Shown here piece by piece: positions 53,553 through 63,930 of a stretch of DNA of 64,000 nt; the first letter of the stretch is position 1, and each line of letters starts with the position of its first letter. Under the pieces are notes generated by a model. It worked only from the letters and a program-made list of their open reading frames with translations, was not told the DNA's origin and searched no databases. Made by a program: the position numbers and the translations under genes. This DNA is from Ruixingdingia sedimenti (GTDB lineage: Bacteria > Pseudomonadota > Alphaproteobacteria > Rhodobacterales > Rhodobacteraceae), in NCBI RefSeq assembly GCF_031432425.1, contig NZ_JAVKPH010000009.1, forward strand, positions 62,001 to 126,000, read 5' to 3'.

Positions 53553-54023
53553 TCATTCCCCCGTCGCGCCATGCCAAGGGAACGGCACCGCATGGCCGCT
53601 TTCTTCGAAACGACGCTCGAAATCCTGCGCGACCTCCTCCACCGTGATCGCGGCGAATTGCGCCAGCAGCCGTGTCTCGGCCTCTGCCAGCGTCGCATCG
53701 AGCCGCGCGTCGACCGCCTGCTCGACCAGACAGGGCGACGGATCCGCCTGCGGTCCAATGTTGAACAGCGGCGGGTGGCCGACCGCCTCGTAGACGTCGC
53801 GCAAGCTGATCTCGGCCAGCGGGCAAGCAAGCTGCCAGCCACCGCCATGACCCTTTTCCGACGACACGATCCCCCGCTCGCGCAGCCCCGCCATCATCCT
53901 GCGCACCACCACGGCGTTGGTCGAGATCATCTGCGCGATCTGTTCCGAAGTGGCACGCCCGACATGTCGGTCCATGTGGATCAAGACGTGCAGCATCCGG
54001 GACATACGAAGATCGCGCGCCAT
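53553..54023 (-). CDS. Rrf2-family transcriptional regulator
   Basis: A 156-residue protein with an N-terminal winged helix (ATSEQIAQMISTNAVVVRRM and KGHGGGWQLA wing) typical of Rrf2. The single Cys in PSPCLVEQAV sits where iron-sulfur members have three, so a cluster is unlikely and thiol or electrophile sensing is more plausible. The start at 54023 follows AAAGGAAACCCC. It diverges from the thioredoxin-reductase-like gene, which it probably controls through sites in the 122-base gap. Confidence 0.88.
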   Translation of the reverse strand: MARDLRMSRMLHVLIHMDRHVGRATSEQIAQMISTNAVVVRRMMAGLRERGIVSSEKGHGGGWQLACPLAEISLRDVYEAVGHPPLFNIGPQADPSPCLVEQAVDARLDATLAEAETRLLAQFAAITVEEVAQDFERRFEESGHAVPFPWHGATGE

Positions 54024-54062
54024 GGGGTTTCCTTTCCTTGCCTCTTCAGGCTCCTTAGCAGC

Positions 54063-54117
54063 AATCACGTAACAATGAAAGTTTCATGTCTTGAAGTGAC
54101 GCACCGAATCACGTAAC
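54063..54117. promoter_or_regulatory. Candidate Rrf2 operator region
   Basis: The gap between the divergent regulator and flavoprotein genes holds a perfect palindrome ATGAAAGTTTCAT at 54075-54087, and the direct repeat AATCACGTAAC at 54063-54073 and 54107-54117. These are the natural candidates for binding of the adjacent regulator. Confidence 0.45.
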
Positions 54118-54145
54118 TTTCAGTGATACATTAAAGGGAACCACC

Positions 54146-55108
54146 ATGGATCACGATGTTCTCGTCATCGGCGGCAGCTTTGCCGGGCTGGCCGCCGCGA
54201 TGCAGCTTGCCCGCGCCCGCAGACGCGTTTGCGTTCTCGACACCGGCGCCCCCCGTAACCGCTTTGCCACAGCCTCGCACGGGTTTCCCGGGCAGGACGG
54301 GCGCACTCCGCAGGACATCCGCGCCGCGCTCAGACACGAACTCGCGGCCTACCCTACCCTGTCCTTCCGGGACGGCGCGGCGGTCTCGGCTGCGCGCGAG
54401 GAACGCGGATTTCGGGTGGCATTGGCAGAGGGTAGAGACATCACCGCGCGGCGGCTGGTGCTGGCCTTCGGCGTGCGCGACAGCCTGCCCGATCTGCCGG
54501 GTCTGTCCGAACGCTGGGGGGCCACGGTACTGCATTGCCCCTATTGCCACGGCTATGAGCTGAACGGCGGGCCGGTCGGCGTTCTGGCGCGCGACGAGGC
54601 GGCGCTGCATCAGGCGATGCTGCTGCCCGACTGGGGGCCGACCACGCTTTTCACGCAAGGGGCGCTCGTGCTGACCAGGGAACAGCGGCAGGGCCTGACC
54701 GCCCGGGGCGTCACGGTCGAGGAAACGCCTGTCGCGGCGCTGATCGGCACCGCCCCGGCGCTGGACGGTGTGCGGCTGGATGACGGTCGTGAGATCGCGC
54801 TGGCGGGGCTGTTCCTGGCGCCGGACACAGCGCCCTCCTGCGATCTGGCTGCGCAGCTAGGCTGCACCATGAAGGACGGACCGACCGGCCCCTATGTGGC
54901 CGTCGACCCGATGCAGGCCACCAGCCAGCCCGGCGTCTTCGCCGCCGGCGACCTTGCCAGCCCCATGCCCAATGCCACGATCGCCGCGGCGGCGGGCGTG
55001 ATGGCAGGCGCCGCCGCGCATCGCTCACTGATCTTCGATCCCGATCTGACCGCTGCGGCCTGGCCGCAGCCGTCACCGGCCGCGAGCTGCGGCGCAGGAT
55101 CTGAATGA
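54146..55108 (+). CDS. Thioredoxin-reductase-like NAD(P)/FAD oxidoreductase
   Basis: A 320-residue flavoprotein with an FAD-binding VIGGSFAGLAAAMQLAR, the redox pair CPYC at residues 131-134 (HCPYCHGYE) and the C-terminal GVFAAGDLASPMPNATIAAA. These match thioredoxin reductase folds, but the NADPH-binding middle is degenerate (GVLARDEAALHQ in place of the usual GxGxxA motif), so its electron donor or partner may differ. It is divergent from the Rrf2 gene and likely under its control. The pair is common in Proteobacteria as an oxidative or electrophile stress module. Confidence 0.87.
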   Translation: MDHDVLVIGGSFAGLAAAMQLARARRRVCVLDTGAPRNRFATASHGFPGQDGRTPQDIRAALRHELAAYPTLSFRDGAAVSAAREERGFRVALAEGRDITARRLVLAFGVRDSLPDLPGLSERWGATVLHCPYCHGYELNGGPVGVLARDEAALHQAMLLPDWGPTTLFTQGALVLTREQRQGLTARGVTVEETPVAALIGTAPALDGVRLDDGREIALAGLFLAPDTAPSCDLAAQLGCTMKDGPTGPYVAVDPMQATSQPGVFAAGDLASPMPNATIAAAAGVMAGAAAHRSLIFDPDLTAAAWPQPSPAASCGAGSE

Positions 55109-55191
55109 TCTGAAAAAGGCGGTCGGCGCTGCGCATCCTGGTTTCCTGTTGCCACAATGCTGGCAGCAGGCCCCCTCTACAAGGCGTCTTC

Positions 55192-55208
55192 CCCGATCAC
55201 GGATCGGG
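55192..55208 (+). other. Short perfect hairpin upstream of the VOC gene
   Basis: CCCGATC and GATCGGG flank a 3-base centre, ending 16 bases before the start codon and just ahead of the CAGGAG ribosome-binding site. It could be a transcript hairpin or an operator. Confidence 0.35.
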
Positions 55209-55224
55209 CAAACAGGAGACCCGT

Positions 55225-55623
55225 ATGAAATTCGCCTCTCTTCGCCTTATCGCGCGCGACATCAATGGCCTTGTCGCCTTTTACGAAACGCTTACCGGCC
55301 TGAAGGCCGACTGGCTGGCCCCGGTCTTTGCCGAGATCGTGACGCCATCCGCGACCCTGGCGATTGGCAGCGTTGAAACCGTCGCGCTTTTCCAGGCAGG
55401 GTCGGCCGAGCCGGGTGCCAACCGCACCGCGATCATCGAGCTGCAGGTGGCCGACCTGGAGGCGGAGTTCGAACGGCTGAAAGGGCTTACTGAGGTTGTC
55501 CACTCGCCAAAGCTGTTGCCCTGGGGCAATCAGACCTTCCAACTGCGCGATCCGGAAGGAAACCTGGTCAGCCTCTACATGCCGGTGACAGACGAGGCCA
55601 AAGCCCGTTTCGGAAACCGCTGA
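55225..55623 (+). CDS. VOC-fold protein (glyoxalase/dioxygenase superfamily)
   Basis: A 132-residue protein with the two beta-alpha-beta-beta-beta units of the vicinal oxygen chelate fold: ASLRLIARDINGLVAFYETL at the start and NQTFQLRDPEGNLVSLYMPV near the end. The usual first metal ligand His is replaced (RLIAR), and a Glu in IIELQV is present, so the metal site and reaction are uncertain. AACAGGAGACCCGT precedes the ATG. It reads in the same direction as the flavoprotein gene 116 bases away. Confidence 0.82.
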   Translation: MKFASLRLIARDINGLVAFYETLTGLKADWLAPVFAEIVTPSATLAIGSVETVALFQAGSAEPGANRTAIIELQVADLEAEFERLKGLTEVVHSPKLLPWGNQTFQLRDPEGNLVSLYMPVTDEAKARFGNR

Positions 55624-55995
55624 GTATCTGTTGCGCCTCATGGTAGCCCGCCCTGGCGCATTCGCTACCATCGTGGGACAGGCATACCATAATCTTCATG
55701 GCGTCTCACAGGCATTCGAATGACCGTTTGTGACGCGTGGTCGTGCGATCACCAATTCGGCGCGCCGTCGGCTCATAAACGCCGCACATATCTGCGCCGG
55801 GGCATGTCGCTTTGGCTGTCCGCGCGAAACTGCAGCGGTCACGGTGGCATCTCGGGCCGGCAAGCTGCGATCCCCTCCGCGGGATCGCCTCACGACGGAT
55901 GAAGCTTCCTACCATCCGACAAAAACTAGCTTCCGCAAGACTTCTTGTGGCGAATAATGGGTATTGCCGGCCCGCTCTTGGGGCAGGCAACCGGA
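55624..55995. other. Gene-free stretch inside the island
   Basis: About 370 bases with no credible gene. It holds an inverted repeat ATGGTAGC...GCTACCAT at 55640-55671, which may terminate the VOC gene, and a second one (TTGCC...GGCAA) near 55965-55992 next to the stop of the SPW gene. The stretch separates the redox genes from the heat-shock genes and may be an old junction. Confidence 0.45.
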
Positions 55996-56358
55996 CTAGG
56001 CGGTTAGTGCCGAGCTACCGCCGTCGTTCTTCCAGCGCCGCCAGGCGGGAAAGGCCAGCGCGAGCGCGCCGAGAGCCACATGGGCGAGTGCGATACCGAG
56101 CGTGAAGCCGGCTACGAGAGCCCATGGGCTGATCGCAGCCCAGACACCCGCAACCATACGCGCCCAGTCGAGCCCTTCATGCGGCCGCCAAAGCGCAATT
56201 GCGGCAAGCACCGCGATCAGGCCGCCTGTCAGCAGGGCGCTCCAGAAGGCGATGTCGGTCATCGTGACGGCGAAAGACAACCCAGCGAGGGCCAGGCCCG
56301 CAAGAAGGCTGATGCCGTCGCCAAGCTTGTCATAGTTGGTGGTCCAGGTCTTGCTCAT
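55996..56358 (-). CDS. SPW-repeat/HdeD-like membrane protein
   Basis: A 120-residue protein with four hydrophobic segments. It contains the WARMVAGVWAAISPWALV pattern of the SPW repeat and LTGGLIAVLAAIALWRP. Membrane proteins of the HdeD type occur in stress-tolerance islands, and this looks like the counterpart here, though the family differs. GGAGGTAACACC precedes the ATG. It is the last gene of the minus-strand heat-shock run, 30 bases after the omega-like gene. Confidence 0.7.
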   Translation of the reverse strand: MSKTWTTNYDKLGDGISLLAGLALAGLSFAVTMTDIAFWSALLTGGLIAVLAAIALWRPHEGLDWARMVAGVWAAISPWALVAGFTLGIALAHVALGALALAFPAWRRWKNDGGSSALTA

Positions 56359-56388
56359 GGTGTTACCTCCTTTCTCTCCACCAGGGAT

Positions 56389-56628
56389 TCACTGCGGCCG
56401 AGCCAGCCGCTTGGGCGCCGGCGCAGGCAGGAAGGGAAGCAGTTCCTTCTGCGAAATCGCACCGGTCGCGATCTCTTCCAAGGCAAGCTCTTCGGTGGCT
56501 CGCCGTTTAGGTTCGACCCGAGGTTCTGCCCCGGCCTTCAGCGCCCGGCTGCGGGCGCTCGCGGCGAGGACCAGAGCGAAACGATCAGGCACCGCCTGCT
56601 GGGCATCGATTGCAACGAAGGGATTCAT
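56389..56628 (-). CDS. RNA polymerase omega-subunit-like protein
   Basis: A 79-residue protein. It starts MNPFVAIDAQQAVPDRFALV and continues LAASARSRALKAGAEPRV, then ALEEIATGAISQKELLPFL. This follows the omega (RpoZ) pattern closely: VPNRFELVL, R.R.I..GA, ALREIA, S.DDL. The normal N-terminal MARVTVEDC is replaced and the tail is Pro-rich. A housekeeping rpoZ should exist elsewhere, so this is probably a paralogue carried by the island. Its start overlaps the stop of the NDUFS4-domain gene (ATGA), so the two are coupled. Confidence 0.72.
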   Translation of the reverse strand: MNPFVAIDAQQAVPDRFALVLAASARSRALKAGAEPRVEPKRRATEELALEEIATGAISQKELLPFLPAPAPKRLARPQ

Positions 56629-57356
56629 GCCGCCCTCCCTGCCTCGACAGGCGGATACATGCCGTCGGCGGCCACCGCCGCTTCAAGCGCCAACAGCGCT
56701 CGTTCAACCTCGGCAAGCTGCGATTCACGCTGGTTTTCCGGCATGCCTTCGGTGCTGGCCAGATCCTGAAGATACTCCGTATAGGCCCAGTTCATCAGGA
56801 TAGAACGGCGAGCCTCCAACGACAGGCTGGCGTCCAAAGCAACTTCGATGGGAGAACGCCCATCATCGCCGCCTTTCGGATCGCCGCGCCCTTTTGCGCC
56901 GGCCATCGCGTCACGATAGGTTTGCCGCATCTCCGACAGTCCGAGCCGAGAGAGCGTGGCATCGGACCACAGCCCGGCCTGCCTGTCCCATGCCCGGGCG
57001 GCACCGCGCGCGGCTTCGCCTGCCGGCAGATGCACCTCGTAAGCCACCCCCAGACGCTTTGCATGGCGAATAGCGGCGTCCAGCGTCGGAAAGCTCAAGT
57101 CGATCTGCTGGATCGTGTCGTCCCCACCCGTCCAGCCCATCAAAGGCTCGAGCCAAGGACCGGTCCGGCGCGGAAAGCTCATCTTCCATGCCTTCGTACG
57201 CGCTCGCCCTGAGGTCATCGCCGATTTCGACGGTTTCCAGATCCGGGCAACCGCATCGTCCGGCAGAGCAGAGTCCCAGTCTGGTCGCGAACCGGCCTGG
57301 GCCGGGATCGGCGAGACATGTGATTGTGCTGTGAAATCTCCGCTGATCACGTTCAT
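56625..57356 (-). CDS. NDUFS4-domain protein with C-terminal extension
   Basis: A 243-residue protein. Residues about 35-115 match the NDUFS4/ETC complex I 18-kDa family (IWKPSKSAMTSGRARTKAWK, DLSFPTLDAAIRHAKRLG, YEVHLP). Residues about 170-235 resemble a short helical domain seen in other alphaproteobacterial proteins (SPIEVALDASLSLEARRSIL, then MNWAYTEYLQDLA). The normal alphaproteobacterial NDUFS4 homologue is only about 100 residues. The fusion and its position behind hsp20 suggest a stress role apart from respiratory complex I; this is inference. CTGGAGGCTAAGAG precedes the ATG. Confidence 0.75.
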   Translation of the reverse strand: MNVISGDFTAQSHVSPIPAQAGSRPDWDSALPDDAVARIWKPSKSAMTSGRARTKAWKMSFPRRTGPWLEPLMGWTGGDDTIQQIDLSFPTLDAAIRHAKRLGVAYEVHLPAGEAARGAARAWDRQAGLWSDATLSRLGLSEMRQTYRDAMAGAKGRGDPKGGDDGRSPIEVALDASLSLEARRSILMNWAYTEYLQDLASTEGMPENQRESQLAEVERALLALEAAVAADGMYPPVEAGRAA

Positions 57357-57380
57357 CTCTTAGCCTCCAGATTGCAGGAA

Positions 57381-57417
57381 GGGCGTCCGGCCGCCACCCG
57401 AGCGGCCGGAACGTCCC
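57381..57417 (-). other. Hairpin between hsp20 and the NDUFS4-domain gene
   Basis: GGGCGTCCGGCCGC pairs with GCGGCCGGAACGTCCC apart from small mismatches. It lies just after the hsp20 stop and could lower expression of the downstream genes or protect the hsp20 message. Confidence 0.45.
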
Positions 57418-57436
57418 GTTCTGGGTCCAAGCTGGT

Positions 57437-57934
57437 TCAGGCCGCGACAGGTTCCGGCTCTGGAGCTGTCTCGAGCTGCCTGGTCTCAAGACCTTCGGTC
57501 GCCTCGGGAGACGCGATCTCGATCCGACGCGGTTTGAGTTCCTCGGGGACCTCGCGCTTGAGCTGGACGGTCAGGAGGCCGTTCGACAGCGTGGCCCCTT
57601 CGACCCGGACGTGATCGGCCAGTTCGAACCGACGTTCAAACGACCGGCCGGCGATGCCACGATAGAGATAGCTGGCACCGCCATCACCTTCGGGCGTCTC
57701 CTTGCGGCCCGACACGATCAGCATGTTCTTGTCCTGGGTCAGGATCAGATCGTCTTCGGCAAAGCCCGCCACCGCCATGTCGATGCGATAGTCGTCCTCG
57801 CCGGTCTTGACGATGTCATAAGGCGGCCAGTTGTCGAGCGTCTCCACTCGACGGGCTGTCTCGAGCGCGTCGAGCATACGGTCGAAGCCAACGCTCGAAC
57901 GGAACAGAGGTGCAAAATCAAGTGTCGTTGCCAT
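57437..57934 (-). CDS. hsp20: Small heat-shock protein Hsp20
   Basis: A 165-residue alpha-crystallin-type holdase that binds unfolding proteins under heat stress for later rescue by disaggregases such as the ClpK-like protein encoded upstream. The alpha-crystallin domain spans about residues 35-135 (YDIVKTGEDDYRIDMAVAGF, YLYRGIAGRSFERRFELAD). A C-terminal I-x-I motif (RRIEIAS) is followed by an acidic, Pro-rich tail. Two ATGs, 57934 and 57940, follow the GGAGG, and the first has better spacing. It begins a new unit with its own probable heat-shock promoter. Confidence 0.93.
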   Translation of the reverse strand: MATTLDFAPLFRSSVGFDRMLDALETARRVETLDNWPPYDIVKTGEDDYRIDMAVAGFAEDDLILTQDKNMLIVSGRKETPEGDGGASYLYRGIAGRSFERRFELADHVRVEGATLSNGLLTVQLKREVPEELKPRRIEIASPEATEGLETRQLETAPEPEPVAA

Positions 57935-58038
57935 AGCCATATCCTCCTTTGAGCAACATGGGTACAGACATCGGGAGCACCGCAGGAGCGATGTCCCGCT
58001 TCATGGCCGATCCCCATCTGGGCGATCTGCATAAAGTG

Positions 58039-58066
58039 ATTTGGAACAGCACCTTACGGTTTCAAG
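58039..58066 (-). promoter_or_regulatory. Candidate sigma32 (RpoH) promoter of hsp20
   Basis: On the minus strand CTTGAAA is followed after 13 bases by TTCCAAAT. The -35 is a perfect heat-shock match and the -10 a partial one to CCCCATNT. It lies about 100 bases upstream of hsp20. Confidence 0.45.
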
Positions 58067-58146
58067 AGGATGCTCGAAAACTTTTTTCTACGAACAGCTC
58101 TCCTATATTTCTCTTGCTTCCTTGTAGCATTCGAAAGGAGGAGATC

Positions 58147-58371
58147 ATGACCGAAAACGACGTGAAAAGTATCCTGGGTCCCGGCACGGACCCCACGCTT
58201 CTGTCTGATATTCTGCGCACCGGCGCGGATGCCTCCGAACTGACCCGTGCCAAGGCCTGGGTCGAGGCGGACGAGGCGCAGGTCGATGCCCATAGCCCGT
58301 TCCCATCGGGCCGGATCGCCCGGCTGGTCGAATTGCTCGAAGCCGATCAGGAAGAAGATGATCTGCAGTAG
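58147..58371 (+). CDS. Small acidic protein of unknown function, 74 residues
   Basis: Not a family I recognise. The protein begins MTENDVKSILGPGTDPTLLS and ends VELLEADQEEDDLQ. It is acidic, with no membrane segment and no cysteines, and is probably helical. The start is well supported by AAAGGAGGAGATC before the ATG. It is divergent from hsp20 across a 200-base gap, and followed by a strong hairpin. Its place opposite the heat-shock promoter suggests shared control. Alternative: an antitoxin-like or adaptor protein, without evidence. Confidence 0.7.
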   Translation: MTENDVKSILGPGTDPTLLSDILRTGADASELTRAKAWVEADEAQVDAHSPFPSGRIARLVELLEADQEEDDLQ

Positions 58372-58379
58372 CAGAAATC

Positions 58380-58407
58380 GGGCTGGCGCTGACGATGGCG
58401 CCAGCCC
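58380..58407. terminator. Hairpin between the 74-residue gene and the glycosidase fragment
   Basis: GGGCTGGCGC and GCGCCAGCCC pair perfectly across an 8-base loop in the gap between the two convergent reading frames. Confidence 0.65.
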
Positions 58408-58413
58408 GTCCCT

Positions 58414-59100
58414 TCAGGTGGTCACAATCACCCGAACCGGTCCGTCGCGACGCAGAACATCGGCAACCACGTGGGTGCCGGACCGGCGCAGAGTCACATC
58501 GACAGTTCCACCATCAAGGCGCAGATTGCGCAGGACCACCTCTCCCAGAAACTCCGGGAGGATCGGTTGCTCGAAGATCACCTGCCGCGCCTCGGCGTCG
58601 AAGCGCAGCCCGAGACAAGCCTGAAGCAGCAACAGCGGCGCTCCAGCCGCCCAGGCCTGCGGCGTACAGGCCACTGGGTAGAAGGTGGGACCTTGCGTCT
58701 CGCGGCGCGGGAGGCCGCAGAACAACTCCGGCAACCGTCTCAGATCGATATAGGTGGCGGCGGAGAAGATGCCCTCGAATATACGCGCGGCCTGTTCACG
58801 GAACCCGTAGCGCGCCAGCCCCGCCCCGATCAGCGCATTGTCATGGGGCCAGACCGAGCCGTTGTGATAGCTCATCGGATTGTACCGTGCCTGACCCGCG
58901 GCAATGGTCCGCACTCCCCATCCGCAGAAAGACGACGGCCCCATCAGGGCTCGAACGACCGTTTCGGCGCGCTCCTCCGGGACGATTCCCGTCCAGAGCA
59001 GATGGCCCGCGTTCGAACTGCGTACTCGGCAGGGCCGTTTGTCACCATCGAGGGCGAGCACATATCCAATGCTGCCGCCTGATTGGAGCGGAGGTGTGGG
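58414..59100 (-). pseudogene. 5'-truncated glycogen-debranching-type glycosidase
   Basis: The frame encodes the C-terminal roughly 220 residues of an amylo-alpha-1,6-glucosidase-like (GDE) protein of about 700 residues. Recognisable are LALDGDKRPC, SSNAGHLLWTGI, YHNGSVWPHDNALIGAGLAR and CTPQAWAAGAPLLLLQACLG. The match starts abruptly near YVLALDG (59064). Upstream in frame there is only a short unrelated stretch and then a stop codon near 59119. The N-terminal two thirds, including most of the catalytic barrel, are missing. It sits between clpK and hsp20, so recombination has spliced the locus into or beside an older gene. Confidence 0.8.
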
Positions 59101-59229
59101 ACGAGCGAGCTGGCCTGTAGATCAACGCTGTCGGCAGGTCTGGAGATGCCAGGTCAGTTCCGGGGATCTTCGCTCGAAACGGTGGGCGGTTGTGTCCTTT
59201 CATCATGATTTACCTCTCTTCGGATTGCG

Positions 59230-59257
59230 GCACCGGCGGCGTTACCGTCGCCGGTGC
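59230..59257 (-). terminator. Hairpin after clpK
   Basis: GCACCGGCG pairs with CGCCGGTGC across a 10-base loop, 9 bases after the clpK stop on the minus strand. No poly-T tract follows. Confidence 0.55.
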
Positions 59258-59265
59258 ACGGGCCG

Positions 59266-62046
<2,781 letters not shown>

Positions 62047-62097
62047 TTTCACCTCCGTCATGCTCCCAGCCGGAACGTCCGGACTGGATCTCCGTGT

Positions 62098-63930
62098 TCA
62101 GGCCGCCTCGACCTCCTGAGTGCGGACCTTTTCTGCGATGGCCCGAAGGTCCGGCTCGTCCAGCGTCTCGCGGTCGAGCAGATCTCGGGACGTTTCCTCC
62201 AGCAGCGCCCGGTTCGCGTCGAGAAGCGCGACCGTACGCGCGAAGATGTCGTCGATGATCGCCTTGACAGCGGTATCCATCCGCTCGGCCACAGCCTCGC
62301 TGTGGCGGCGGTTGAGCCAGGGCGATTGATCCCCCGTGCCAAGGAAGCCGGGCCGCTCGGTGTCATAGCTGACATGGCCCAGATCGGGGTCCATGCCGTA
62401 GCGCGCGACCATGGCCCTGGCGATGTCGGTTGCCTTCACCAGGTCGTCGGCGGCACCGGTCGAAAGGTGATCGTATATGACCTTCTCGGCCGCACGCCCG
62501 CCCAGAAGAACGGCGATCTTGTTCTCCAGTTCCTCGCGGGTCATCAGGAAGCGGTCTTCGGTCGGGCGCTGGATCGTATAGCCGAGCGCACCGATCCCGC
62601 GCGGGATGATCGAGACCTTGTGCACCGGATCGACCCCCGGCAGCGCCATCGCGACCAGCGCATGCCCCATTTCGTGATGCGCCACGATTTCCCGCTCGCG
62701 CGCGTTCAGAACACGATTGCGCTTTTCCAACCCGGCGACGATACGCTCTACCGCGTTGTTGAAGTCTTCCATGGTCACCGCATCGGCCTTTCGGCGGGTT
62801 GCCAATAGCGCCGCCTCATTGACCAGATTTGCCAGGTCCGCTCCGGAAAAGCCCGGGGTCAGCGCGGCGACCTTATCGGCATCCACGTCCGGTGCGAGCG
62901 TCACCTTCTTCATGTGTACCTCGAGGATCTGGATGCGGCCCTTCTTGTCGGGCTTGTCCACCAGCACCTGCCGGTCGAAGCGCCCGGCCCTGAGCAGCGC
63001 CGGGTCGAGGATTTCCGGCCGGTTGGTGGCCGCCAGCAGCACGATCCCCGACGACGGGTCGAACCCGTCCAGCTCAGTGAGAAGCTGGTTCAGCGTCTGT
63101 TCGCGCTCGTCATGCCCGCCGGCCATCTGACCGGAGGAGCGGGCGCGGCCGAGCGCGTCGAGCTCGTCGATGAAGATGATCGCCGGTGCGTTCTTGCGGG
63201 CCTGCTCGAACAGGTCGCGCACCCTTGCGGCACCGACGCCCACGAACATCTCGACGAATTCCGAGCCCGAGATCGAGAAGAAGGTCACGCCCGCCTCGCC
63301 CGCCACGGCCCGCGCCAGAAGCGTCTTGCCGGTACCCGGCGGGCCGACCAGCAGGATGCCTTTCGGGATCCGGGCGCCGAGCTTGCCGTATTCCTCGGGC
63401 GTCTTCAGGAAATCGACCACTTCCTCCAGCTCGGCCTTGGCCTCGTCGACCCCGGCCACATCGGCAAAGCTGACGCCGGTTTCCTTCTCCATGTAGACCT
63501 TGGCCTTGCTCTTGCCGACCTGCAGGAAACCCCCAAAACCCTGACGCTCGGCGAACTTGCGAAAGACGAACATCCAGAGACCGAAGAAGACCACCGCAGG
63601 CACCACCCAGGAGAGAAGCGCCCCGATCCAGGTGTTTTGTGGAACGCCGGTGATCTCGACATCCGCGTCGTCCAGCCGTTCAAGAATTGCGGGATCGACG
63701 ATCGTGGTGACGAAGCCAGAGCGGCCGTCGATGGGAGTTTCGAAGGTGCCGGTGATCGTATCGGACCCGACCGCAACCGAAGCGATGTCGCCGTCGGCCA
63801 GATACTGTTCGAATTGGCTATAGCTGATCGGCGCGATGCTGCGGTAGCTGGCGATCAGATCCTGAATAAAGATCACCGCAAAAAATGCGACGATCCAGTA
63901 CCAGATGTTAAATTCGGTTCTCTTTTCCAT
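62098..63930 (-). CDS. ftsH: Membrane ATP-dependent zinc protease FtsH
   Basis: A 610-residue FtsH with two N-terminal membrane helices (about residues 10-28 and 103-125) around a periplasmic segment, an AAA domain (GPPGTGKTLLARAVAGEAG, FIDELDALGR, second region of homology TNRPEILDPALLRAGRFDRQ) and the M41 zinc site HHEMGHA. It lacks the long Gly-rich or acidic C-terminal tail of many housekeeping FtsH proteins, and is likely a second copy as in TLPQC islands. GGAGAGAAAGGG precedes the ATG. Upstream the window ends 70 bases later. Confidence 0.93.
   Translation of the reverse strand: MEKRTEFNIWYWIVAFFAVIFIQDLIASYRSIAPISYSQFEQYLADGDIASVAVGSDTITGTFETPIDGRSGFVTTIVDPAILERLDDADVEITGVPQNTWIGALLSWVVPAVVFFGLWMFVFRKFAERQGFGGFLQVGKSKAKVYMEKETGVSFADVAGVDEAKAELEEVVDFLKTPEEYGKLGARIPKGILLVGPPGTGKTLLARAVAGEAGVTFFSISGSEFVEMFVGVGAARVRDLFEQARKNAPAIIFIDELDALGRARSSGQMAGGHDEREQTLNQLLTELDGFDPSSGIVLLAATNRPEILDPALLRAGRFDRQVLVDKPDKKGRIQILEVHMKKVTLAPDVDADKVAALTPGFSGADLANLVNEAALLATRRKADAVTMEDFNNAVERIVAGLEKRNRVLNAREREIVAHHEMGHALVAMALPGVDPVHKVSIIPRGIGALGYTIQRPTEDRFLMTREELENKIAVLLGGRAAEKVIYDHLSTGAADDLVKATDIARAMVARYGMDPDLGHVSYDTERPGFLGTGDQSPWLNRRHSEAVAERMDTAVKAIIDDIFARTVALLDANRALLEETSRDLLDRETLDEPDLRAIAEKVRTQEVEAA

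Noticed and set aside
59061..59265. Possible short gene between clpK and the glycosidase fragment
   Set aside because: All frames are short or contain stops, and the region holds only the clpK hairpin and the truncated end of the glycosidase.
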